Shown here: positions 22,129-31,937 of the stretch, in pieces
Position numbering within the stretch: the first letter of the stretch is position 1
How the letters are laid out: the number at the start of each line of letters is the position of its first letter
Source of the DNA: Paraspadella gotoi
Taxonomy: Eukaryota; Chaetognatha
Direction of reading: 5' to 3'
Assembly: GCA_051294375.1 (NCBI GenBank)
Contig: CM119268.1
Location: 9,355,074-9,419,073, forward strand
DNA: 64,000 nucleotides
Position numbers and translations under genes: made by a program
The notes under the pieces: generated by a model
What the model was told of the DNA's origin: nothing
The model's input: only the letters and a program-made list of their open reading frames with translations
Databases searched by the model: none

Positions 22129-23409
22129 ATGAATTCATTCCCCGAAGGAGACGATAATTTTTCGATTGCCCCTCCTCTCTTTCGCTCTTGCGATGCCCGA
22201 TCCGAGGCCGTACCGGAGTCGAAACGAAAGAGTGTCTTCGCTCCCCGTTTAATATCAGGGATCCGTGGGTGGCGCGGCGCCGCATTGTGGGCGTTTATTT
22301 TTCTCGTGGGCGCCATCACTCTTGCCAACTTGACGATGACGATAATCCTCGTAGCGACGTTGCGGTTGACGCCCAGTCACGGATTTTCGTCGGTTTTGTT
22401 CGGTATTGAAGAGTATGGTTTCGATTCCAATTGGTGAGATTTGTGATTTTTTCTTCTCACTTATACACTTATACAATATATAATAAACATAGTTCATAAT
22501 ATCCTTGTTCTCTCTGCAGGTTCGCCTCCCCCTTTGTCTCATTCCTCGTTCCCTCCTCTGTCCGAAATCTGATTCTGAGTCCGTCTCGAAACACTCCCGC
22601 CACAATTTCTTCTTTTCCGCTCAAAGACTTGCAGATTCTCGCGAACGGCGCCACCGAGAGCTTCGTGACTCGCGAGATCGTTGCGCGACTCCGTGATTCG
22701 CAATCGTTAGACCCCGAACACCCACGCTCCTCCCTCCGACTCCGCGACGCCTCGTTTCGCGTTGACGCCGACGGATTTCGTTGGCAAGAATCTGATGGTG
22801 GCGTCTCGAAACTGAATCTCGGCGGCGAAGAAGGAAGAATAGCGTAAGTCAAGACGAGACAATTTTACCGCCCGTCGCCGCTTCTCATCTTTCCCTCTCT
22901 CTGTTTTCCCCTTTCAGTCTCTCCCCTTCGACGCGTTCGATGACTACGCCTTCCACAGTCGCGAACTCTTGTTCCGCTCCACGCGAATCCGACTTGAAAC
23001 TAAGTGCCGACTCGGGCAACGTCTCCTTGATCGGCAACGAGGGCGTTTTCGTTGAAACTCGTCGGGCGACATTTAAGTCTCAACGCGGTGGCGACATCCT
23101 CTTCTCGGTGGAAAGAAAAGTCGAGGATCGACCTTGGGCAGGGGTATGGCTAGTTTCCTGCTTCGTTTAATGAATGTAATATAGGGGAAAAAAATTTCGA
23201 CCTTGTTTTCTTTTAAGGGACATTTGGTCTTCGACGGTCGTTCAGTTATCTTTAATATAGATAAATTAAAAAAGGCGTCGTCCGACTCGCCCATCGGTGT
23301 TGGCTTCAAGCTTTGCGTATGCGCCTCCAACGGCCGACTTTTTCGCGTTCGCGTGAGAAGTCGCGCGGACGGATGCTCAAATCTCAGCCCAATCAACAAT
23401 CCCTGCTGA
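22129..23409 (+). CDS. SGCB: Beta-sarcoglycan
   Basis: Type II membrane glycoprotein of the dystrophin-associated sarcoglycan complex. Exons 22129-22433, 22520-22843, 22918-23143 and 23218-23409 encode 348 residues; human SGCB has 318. A short cytoplasmic N-terminus with RGWRG precedes one membrane segment (about residues 51-78), followed by the beta-rich ectodomain (LKLSADSGNVSLIGNEGVF). The C-terminal cysteine cluster reads KLCVCASNGRLFRV, then CSNLSPINNPC. The extra residues before the last Cys and the NPC ending resemble beta- rather than gamma/delta-sarcoglycan. The gene points to an animal genome. Confidence 0.85.
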
Positions 23410-23639
23410 GTATTGATTCTAGGGAAAATCTTTGCTACTTAATTCTTATTAATTTATTAGTGCGCAAAAGAGTGCGACCAAAATATTTTTCTATCATTAT
23501 CTTTTACAAAGTTTTCATTCCATAGTGTATTATTTTTTACAAAGGCATTTTTATATTAATTTATTATAATAGTTGTTTGTTCTTTAAACTAATATATTAG
23601 TTAGACCCGTTGTTTTTTTTTTTTTCGTTTTGTTGTTCC

Positions 23640-23691
23640 ACGGGTTTTACGTTGTTTTGTTTTCAAGCCTGTGAATAAAAAAAAACGTACC
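23640..23691 (+). promoter_or_regulatory. 3' splice-site-like tract before the MRPS16 start
   Basis: A long T-rich run ends in TTTTCAAG (AG 23666-23667), 24 nt before the ATG, and no coding exon lies upstream. Cis 5'-UTR splicing and trans-splicing are both possible. Confidence 0.33.
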
Positions 23692-24301
23692 ATGCCTCGT
23701 TGGGAATGTCGACCAATTATTCGAATGGCCTACTATGGATGCACTAACCGACCCTTTTTTCACATCGTGGCAACGGATCCCCGAGCGCCGAGGGAAGGAC
23801 CCATTTTCGAACAGGTCGCTCGCTCACGTCAAAACTTAAATCGACCATCGCAACAACTCCTAATTTTTTGACCTTTTCCCCACACTTCAGCTCGGCACCT
23901 ACGACCCACTGCCAAACAAAAACGGAGAAAAATTAGTGGGTCTTAACCTGAACCGCATCCAACATTGGCTCTGTGAGGGCGCCTACACCTCGCGAAACGT
24001 AAAGGCACTTCTCGGCCTCGGCGGCTTTCTCCCCATTTACCCGGACACTCTCGTGCACGCGCGACGAAAGCAGATGGCCGCCGAGGTTCGCGAGCGCGTT
24101 GCCGCCGGCGAGACAGTCGAGGGTGACGACGTCCCGTTGGTGAATCGGTTTCGAAAGTATCACGTCCTCTACGACTTCGTCACGATGCCCGACGAGTTCG
24201 TCGGCGGCCGAATCGATTACGCTTCCTACGAAAAGGACTACAGAAACTTTTCCAAGTATTCGGAAGAAAACATGTTGCCCCCGCTGGAAGAGGAATCCTA
24301 G
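23692..24301 (+). CDS. MRPS16: Mitochondrial small ribosomal subunit protein bS16m
   Basis: Mitochondrial ribosomal protein of the bS16 family. Exons 23692-23814 and 23891-24301 encode 177 residues, longer than human (137). IIRMAYYGCTNRPFFHIVA and PREGPIFEQLGTYDPLPN are the family core. LNLNRIQHWLCEGAYTSRNV covers the conserved helix and loop, and GFLPIYPDTLVHARR ends the domain. About 60 extra residues at the C-terminus are acidic and unmatched. It lies 282 nt after SGCB and 145 nt before RNF20/40. Confidence 0.95.
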
Positions 24302-24446
24302 AATGTTAAATCTTTTTTTTAAAATTCGAAACTTGTTGATAATTTATGCTATACTTCTTCACACGTTTTTGAGCTGTTAGGGAAAAATATGTCAGACTAT
24401 TAGACTACTGTCAGACTATTTAGACTATTGTACTAGTGAGACGAGG

Positions 24447-27400
24447 ATGTCGGCGACGAAGCGTTCGTCGGAATCGCCGGCCCCTTCCTCCTCCCCTTCC
24501 TCGGATCCACCGCCGGCCAAGATCGCCAGAACCGTTTTTGAACCTTACTGCTTCGTTAATATCAGTTCTCTCGAGGTGAGCTCCGTCGTGTATTCTCATA
24601 TGACGATTCCCGACGCGATGATCTTTTTTTTTTCTCCCTCTCGTCTTTCCGTATCTCTTCTTCCTCTTCGCGCCTCGCTTACTCATAGTCATACTCCTCT
24701 TCCTCCTTTTCCCTCCTTTCTACTTCGCCTGTTGCCGGAAGAGAAAATCGAAAGCCGTTCTCTCTCCGATTCCTATTTTGGTCGCGAGGAACGAATGTTG
24801 GTCTCCATCCCGATGCCAGTCGATGATTCAACTTTTCCTCTCTTTTTTTCCCAAACAGGAACTGGATAAACAGACTCTGCTTTTTCAAAACCGGAAGTTG
24901 ACGGAGCGCATCGAACAGCGACGAAAGGCGGAGGCGGAGCTTTTGGCACGAATCGAGCAGCTGGAGAAGCGACAAGTTACCGATGATGCCGTCCTTTGCG
25001 TTATCAATCGGTGAGTCTTGTCACTGACTCAACAGAATTTCACTGAAACTAAGTCCGCTATACTAATTTACCTTTTTAGTTGCGCCGTGATTACTCGCGG
25101 TACAACTCTGTCACTTTTTAGTCGGTTGGGATGGTCGGTCTGTATTTGTTTTATCTGTTAGTATTTTAATTAAGTTCATAAGTTGGGTAATACTGTATCA
25201 ATCAAGTTCATATTTAGTAGGAAGGTTAAAAGACAAAAGTTACTAAGGCACAAAATAATGGAATTACAGTTCTTGACTCTTGTTCTTCTATTTTTATGGT
25301 TTTATAAGGGGTATTAAATAATAATTAGTAGATTCATATATTCTAATTTTATAATTATATAGAGGTATTGTAACGCTATGGCAACGGGAGGATAACCTGT
25401 GATACCCGGGCGCGGGGTATCTCACCAACTGGCGTAGGGGCTGCGGACCCTCAGTGACCGCCTCCTGTCCCTGGCATGTTTATACCGGCACCGTCACATT
25501 TAAGCCAGAACCGGGATACCCGGGGATTGAACCCGGGACGCAGGATGGAATGAGATGATTTAGCCTGCTCAGCCATTGAGACGAGGCTGAGGACGGACAG
25601 CAGTGAGGCAGCTTTAAGTCTTGCTGCCACAGGATCCCCCCACCAACTTCTCCACAGGGGCCTCAATCCTGAGGAGATGTCTGAGAGAAGGTTTTGATCT
25701 CATTGCCATAGTGAGAGCGAGGGGCGAGCGAGCGAGCGAGTCTGGAGCGTTACCAGAGAAGTAGGGCATAGGCGTGATATGCATACCCTAAGCGACGTAA
25801 GCGTGGGCGCACGGTGCGCAGCGGTTGCGTGTTCGATAGTAGGGCTCACCACTTATGGCAACGGGAGGATAACCTGTGATACCCGGGGCGCGGGGTATCT
25901 CACCAACTGGCGTAGGGGCTGCGACCCTCAGTGACCCCTCCTGTCACTGGCATGTTTATACCGGCACCGTCACATTTAAGCCAGAACCGGGATACCCGGG
26001 GATTGAACCCGGGACGCACGGATGGAATGAGATGATTTAGCCTGCTCAGCCATTGAGACGAGGCTGAGGACGGACAGCAGTGAGGCAGCTTTAAGTCTTG
26101 CTGCCACAACGCATTAAATACTATTTTTCGTCCTCCCAGATACTGGAACCAACTGGATGAAGATCTCCGCATCATGTTGGAGCGTTTCGACGCGGAGACT
26201 GCGGACGAAATCGAACACAAGAACCAGTCGGAGGCGACGACCTCGTTTTTGGCGCAAGTCTCGTCTTGGGACAACGCCGAGATGGAGGAACGCCTCAGAC
26301 AGAGGGTCGAGTTCTCCACAAGAGCAATTGGAAAACTCCTTCAGGTCGGGCGTCCTTGGGGGGTTTAAATTCATCCATAGGAATTTTTAATAAGATAAAC
26401 TAATGAGACAAATTCTTTTCATTTAAGGCTTTCGATCGAATCATCCAGCGCAACGAACGACTGACAGCGGCCATTCAAGACGCCACCACCAGCTACGAGG
26501 GTGACGAAGACGATGCCGACGCCAAGGCGGAGAAGGAGACGGACGGCGAAGACGACAAGAAAGAAGACGAACCGGAGAAGATGGACGAGGGGGACTCCAC
26601 GGGAGTCTCCAAGAAAAAGCTCAGCATCAACGAAGAAGTGAAAAAGCTCAACTTTGACATGCAGATGGAAACTAGCAGATTGCAAGTTAGTATCAACTTG
26701 AATATATATTATATATGTATACGGAATTAAAGCTAGAAAAAGGAGGATAATTGCTTATGGAATTATATTTTAAAATAATGTGACCTCTCCGATTAAATCT
26801 TTATTAAACTTTTTGAACGTTTTGTCTTTAAGGCGTTAATCACCCAACTAGAGGAGCGGCACCACAAGACGAACTTGAAGAACATGGAATTCGAGGACAA
26901 AGTCGCGGAGATGGAGACCGAAGTCGCGGAACTAAAAAACAAATTGGAGGACGTCGAGTGGGATCTTCAGGTTCGAGCCAGGAAGCGAGAAAAAAGAAAA
27001 GCTGTTAACTTGTTCCTTTCTTCCCTCCTCGTTCCGCAGAAAAGCCGCGAAAAAGAAGATATGCTCGACAGATATTTGGCGGAGGCGTTGGAAAAAATGA
27101 AGCGTGGCGACTTTGAGAAGGGAACCGACCCTGCAGCTGCCAAGAAAGGACCCGGCGATTCTCAAGTAAGGCGCCGTAAAAAATTGACGATAAAAATGTC
27201 AATCTGCTGGCAAACAACGTTATCTTCCGTCTCAGGTCGATACTCTACGACTCGAACTTGAGGAGCAAAAAGAACTCGCCACCAATCGACTTTCGGAACT
27301 CGAACTGCTTCAAGTGAGAGAGTAGTGACACAAACGTTATCTTATTGATTTTAAAGTGACGAAATTTTAATCTCGTTTACCCTACTTCCTATCAGTCAAA

Positions 27401-30051
27401 CTACGAAAAAGGTTTGCGAGAAGTGGAGAGACTTCGAATGGATCTTTCGACGCTTCCGGAACACGTTATCGTCGAAAGCACGGAGTATAAATGTCTGCAG
27501 TCCCAGTTCTCTGTCCTCTACAATGAGTCCATGCAGATGCGGACGCAACTAGAAGAAGCTCGGACTTTGTTGCAACAGGTGCGCGTCATATTTCTTTCTT
27601 ATTAGAAAAAAATATTAATTGATGAAAAATATTAACTATTTTTCTCTCATTCAGAGCAAGACTATGCACCTGCGACAAATCGAGGAAATGGAATCAGCGG
27701 AGCTCATGGTACAGAAAAAGTTACGGACGGAGCTAATTCAGCTCGAGGATTCGCTCTCCCAAACTCGTCGTGAATACGAGATGCTCAGAATTGAATTCGA
27801 GCAGAATCTCGCCGCCAATGAACAGACGGGACCTATTAACAGGGAGATGAGGCATCTCATTACTTCACTACAGGTTCCTTTTTAGTTTTTTCTATTTTTT
27901 TTTCGCCTTTGTCAAGCTTTCGATACCTTTTTTCAAACAGAATCACAATCAACAACTGAAGGGGGAAGTGTCCCGGTACAAGAGGAAGCTGAAAGAGGCC
28001 CAGGTGGAATTAACTAAGATCAAATCGAGCGAAGGGTCGGACGCGGGAGTCGGCGGCGGAAGTGGAGGAGTTGTGCGAGATAAGGGAGAATCCGCGTCGA
28101 TATCTTCCGCCGCCTCGACCACTTCAGACAAGAGCGAAGAGGAGGCGAGGAGAGAAGAGGGGGAGAAAGGGGAGAAGCGAGAAGAGGCCAAGGAGGAAGA
28201 AGCTATGGCTTTGGAGGAGGGAAAAGGAGGAAAGCAAGAAGAGCTCGTCAACGATATTAAGCTTCAATTGAAAAAGGTTGGGCGAGGAAAGAAATGGTTT
28301 TACCCCGAGATAAGGACTTAACCTCATGTCTCTTTTCTTGTAAAGTCCCAAGAGGCCCAAAAAGAGTTGAAGCTGTTGTTGGACATGTACAAAACAGCCC
28401 CCAAGGAACAGCGAGACAAAGTTGAATTGATGGCGGGAGAAAAGCGCCTTAAAACTGAAATTGCCGAGCTGAAGTCGCAGATCGTCAAGTTGCAAGAGTC
28501 TAAGCATCAGGTGAAGCTTTGTTTGTTATTTGGTTTGTTATTTGTAAGTTTTATTTGTAGGTGTCTAATAGAGAGTCTTGATTGAAAGCTTGCAGGGACC
28601 TGCTATGTCATTATCTTGTAAGAGTGATGGAGGCCTTAAACCACCAAAGCCTGTCCAAAGTCAGGGGCAAGATAGCTTATTTATTAAATGAATGGATAAT
28701 TTTTATATTGGTTGTACCAATTTCATATAGTAGATCCCAAAAGGTTCCATTTCTTTAGGTTATGTTTTGAAAATTATTTTTTTAAACTTTGTTCGAAATT
28801 TTTATTTCTAGCTTATTAAAATTTAGTTTGATGAGCGGGGATTACGACGAGAGTTTATGTCCAGTTTTCTTATCTTTATATTTTTATATTTATCCCTTTT
28901 TTATCCCCTATTTCGTTTTTGCATGCCCATATTTTTTCCCAACCCTTCTAACAAATAACTACCTTAAAAAATCTGGAACGCACGTCGTCGATCTCGATAA
29001 CGAATCATGCGACCGATGATCGGACTAAAGGCGGTCTTGCAGGAGAAACGCCGCGTGGCCGACGAGGAGACCCTGCGAAAGACGAAGAGACTAGAAGATC
29101 AAATCTCCGAGCTTACTCGCAACCTGGCGGCCAAGGAACAGGAGGAGAACACGCTCCTCAATGAGATGGAGGTCACGGGTCAGGCCTTCGAGGACATGCA
29201 GGAGCAGAACCTGCGCCTGTTGCAACAGTTACGTGAAAAGGACGATGCTAACTTCAAGCTTATGAGCGAAAGGATCAAGAGCAATCAAATACAAAAATTG
29301 CTGAGAGAAGAGAAGGAGGTGCTGCAGGAGCAGGTAGGCCCTAATGTCTGAGAACTACAACATGGGATTTTCCTTGTTAAATAATAAATTTACGGTGGGG
29401 CGGCATCGTTATCAGGTGGCGACAATTCACGCACAGTGCGAAGCGCAGAACGTCGTCGTGCGAAAGTTAGAAGAAAAAGAACGTATCTTGCACAATAACC
29501 TGTTGACTGTGGAGAATGAGTTGGCGCTTCGTCAACAGGCGATGGAACTGCACAAGCGGAAGGCGCTCGAGTCCACACAGACTTCCGCGGATCTCAGGCT
29601 TCATTTAGGTGCGTGTTTGTAATCCTTTAAATATGATGTCATCATCATCAAACATAATTGGCTATCTTTTTTCTCAGATAAATATATGGCCCAACTGAAA
29701 GAGCTTCAGACTTCCGTGGGTGAAAAAAACGCGTCGAACGAGAAAGAAGCGTTCAAGCAACGACGAGCGGCCGAGGAGCTCAACCATCTCCGGAAGAAAA
29801 TGGAAAGGATGAAAAAGTTCGAGATGGCCGCCTCGGCAGACGAGGTTTTGACGGAAGAGTTGAAGGAGTACAAGGAGCAGATGACGTGCCCTTCCTGCAA
29901 GGTCAAGCGCAAGGACGCCGTCCTCACCAAATGCTTCCACGTTTTTTGCTTCTCATGTCTCAAGACGCGATACGAGACTCGGCAGAGAAAATGCCCCAAA
30001 TGCAACGCCGGATTCGGCGCCAACGATTTTCATCGGATTTACATCTCATGA
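24447..30051 (+). CDS. RNF20: E3 ubiquitin-protein ligase BRE1 (RNF20/RNF40)
   Basis: Nuclear RING E3 that monoubiquitinates histone H2B during transcription. Fourteen exons: 24447-24575, 24859-25010, 26140-26344, 26428-26685, 26833-26970, 27040-27165, 27236-27313, 27396-27578, 27655-27873, 27941-28276, 28346-28510, 29043-29333, 29416-29608, 29678-30051; all phases agree (948 residues, human RNF20 975). Almost the whole protein is coiled coil, with MDVTGQAF-like [16 protein letters not shown] and [17 protein letters not shown] conserved. The C-terminal RING has [14 protein letters not shown] and CPKC, ending NDFHRIYI. A single gene here would predate the vertebrate RNF20/RNF40 split. Intron 2 (1129 nt) holds a 731-bp repeat element and intron 11 (532 nt) another repeat. 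Confidence 0.96.
25372..26112 (-). mobile_element. 731-bp element: two 255-bp direct repeats around a 222-bp core, with tRNA-type Pol III boxes
   Basis: 25377-25631 and 25854-26108 are direct repeats of about 255 bp at roughly 97 percent identity. Each starts TATGGCAACGGG and ends GCTGCCACA, so the edges carry a TGGCA/TGCCA inverted repeat. The whole unit is bounded by AACGC on both sides (25372-25376, 26108-26112), a possible 5-bp target duplication. On the minus strand each repeat has TGGCTGAGCAGG (A box, 25564-25575 in copy 1) and GGTTCAATCCC (B box, 25523-25533), 30 nt apart as in a tRNA, with a complete T-arm. It could be a TRIM-like LTR miniature with Pol III boxes in its LTRs, or a dimer of tRNA-derived SINEs. 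The core has a (GAGC)n run. It lies in RNF20/40 intron 2. Confidence 0.75.
28607..28716 (-). repeat. Short interspersed repeat family B, copy 1
   Basis: About 110 bp inside RNF20/40 intron 11. It is the reverse complement of the copy at 41850-41964, sharing for example GGGGCAAGATAG and GTCATTATCTTGTAAGAGTG. No coding capacity. Origin unknown. Confidence 0.8.
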
Positions 30052-30496
30052 TAGAAAAACCGATAAGTTGCCGTCGTTGAATTTTTTTTTTGGTTCATAC
30101 TGGAATTATGAAAGGGGCGGTTTAACTTAAATTTTTCATTTGCCATAAGTCAGAAAGGTTTAGTTTTTACAAACAATATCATCGGCGTTATTACTAATAA
30201 GTCGGCAAATCGACGGCATATTTGCTTCAAGCTTTCTCCCCCGTTTCAGATACGATTCCAATCCTTTTTTTTTTTTTTGACATTCCACGCCTGAAACTAC
30301 GTATGAATGTAAATTACAGATTCATTGTTGTCGTTTTTCATTACCCCATTACATTTTCTTCGATAGTACGAATGTTTGAAATTGATTTTATTTTTTTTCT
30401 TCCGTAATTAGCGTAGGTTTTGTATTTCCTTCCCGCTCCTCACAACCGAGACGGTCATGAAGGGCCGTCCTCTTCTACGCGACTGAAACCGTAACC
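30052..30496. other. RNF20/40-SMIM13 intergenic gap
   Basis: AT-rich with several T runs; nothing recognised. It should contain the RNF20/40 3' UTR and the promoter or leader of the SMIM13-ELP6 unit. Confidence 0.4.
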
Positions 30497-30703
30497 ATGC
30501 GAGACTTTGTCCTTTCCGTTTTGGCCGTTGGTTCCACTCTCTCAGTCGTTCTTCTTCTCGTCGGCTTCGGTTGGTTTCTCGTCTGGAAATTCTTTCTGCT
30601 CCGATTCAAGTTCGTCCAGGAACTTTTCCTTCCATCGTCGCAGTCGGGTGCCGAGCGCTCCCGGTCGACGAGGGGAAGAAAGCGGACTCTTCGGAGAGAC
30701 TGA
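30497..30703 (+). CDS. SMIM13: Small integral membrane protein 13-like
   Basis: Single-pass membrane microprotein of 68 residues, function unknown. One hydrophobic helix spans about residues 5-30. It continues into GWFLVWKFFLLRFKFVQEL, matching the GWYFVWHLFLSKFKFLREL signature of vertebrate SMIM13. The tail is Ser/Arg-rich and shorter than in human (91). The stop codon lies only 17 nt before the ELP6 ATG, in a different frame, so the two are almost certainly on one transcript unless ELP6 has a promoter or leader acceptor inside this ORF. Confidence 0.72.
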   Translation: MRDFVLSVLAVGSTLSVVLLLVGFGWFLVWKFFLLRFKFVQELFLPSSQSGAERSRSTRGRKRTLRRD

Positions 30704-30720
30704 AAAAAAAAAAATTAAAA

Positions 30721-31703
30721 ATGGTTTGGCTTGCGGAATTATTGGCGCCTGTGTTGGTGCCCGATGGGGAAAACGTCGGTCCCATGGTCATGATCAGCGA
30801 TGACGTTAACGCTGACGGAGAATTTCTTTTGCATCACTTCCTCGTCGCTGCCGCTAAGGCCGGTGATCCGATCTGCTTTTTGCATTTTGCTCAAACGTTC
30901 AGGTAACAGACGGGAACGATTTTTACGGCCGTTTTCTAGTGATTTTTATCAATTTGTCTTAGCGCTGATATAAACGGCTTGTATGTAGGCTGTAGGCCCT
31001 GCATTAAAGTTGAATTTAAAAATCCACCTTTCAGAAAATTATTTAATCAATATATAAACAATTTCGTTCCAGCCATTATAACCTTGTCGCACAAAAGCTC
31101 GGTGGCAATTTGAACCTTGCCTCAGAAGCCGGATTTTTACGGGCCGTCGATGGCCTGACCCTCTTAGGCGCCGAAGTTGAAACTGCTACCAACCTAACTA
31201 ATAAGGAAAAAAAAGGTGAAACCTGGTCGCGAATCGCCGACGGGGCGACTATGCCTCTCCTCGATGTGGTCGCCGCCGAGATGGATGCGTTGCCGGATAC
31301 CGATCGGCCAGGCCTCGTCGTTGTCGACGATCTCAGCGTCCTCTCTTTTCTCGGCCACTCAGTTCGCGACGTTGCGACCCTGGTGTTCGCTCTCCGTCGT
31401 CTCGCGTCTCGGCGACGCTTTTCCTTCGTCTTCCTTCTCCATTGCGACACCGAAAACTCGAATGACGACGACGAGACGGTCTCTTTGATCAAGATGCTTT
31501 CTCACCGGGTTGATGTACATCTCGCTGTGCGCGGGTTGGCCACAGGTTTCTGCCGCGATGTCCATGGAAGCCTCGTCGTTAATCGCAAGTCCGTCACCAA
31601 GGAGTCGGGACTGGAACATCTCAATGTCGTCGAACGACAGTTCAAACTTCTGGACAGAGACGTGGCGATCTTTCCTCCCGGATTGTCGGCCGCGGTCATT
31701 TGA
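30721..31703 (+). CDS. ELP6: Elongator complex protein 6
   Basis: RecA-like ATPase-fold subunit of the Elp4-5-6 ring of Elongator, which is needed for wobble-uridine modification (cm5U/mcm5U) in tRNA anticodons. Exons 30721-30902 and 31073-31703 encode 270 residues; human has 266. GEFLLHHFL, HYNLVAQKLG, VVVDDLSVLSFLG (Walker-B-like strand), MLSHRVDVHLAVRGL and GLATGFCRDVHGSLVV are diagnostic; the last is nearly invariant in ELP6. No classical Walker A is seen, as usual for this subunit. It starts 17 nt after SMIM13. Confidence 0.92.
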
Positions 31704-31937
31704 AAATTTGTATTGCCATTTTTATAATATCACTAGCCTAGTTGTTGATAATTTTAGTTGATTTTTGTGTTATCAATATCACGCTCGGATGTTGGGTAAT
31801 CCTTAGGGCTAGTTGTTATCGTTGTTTGAGTTAGCGCGGAAAGCTAAAACCGCTTACGACTTAGCTGTAACTTTCTTATATTGTATCCCCTTTGTCATAT
31901 CGATTTTTGATTTCGTTACTAATAAGAAGCTTTCAAG

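Noticed and set aside
25372-26112. A functional tRNA gene on the minus strand
   Set aside because: A and B boxes and the T-arm are present but no acceptor stem pairs, and the sequence is repeated as part of a larger unit.
25451-26319. Minus-strand ORFs across the repeat in RNF20/40 intron 2
   Set aside because: They follow the repeated unit and show no domain; best explained as chance ORFs in GC-rich repeat sequence.
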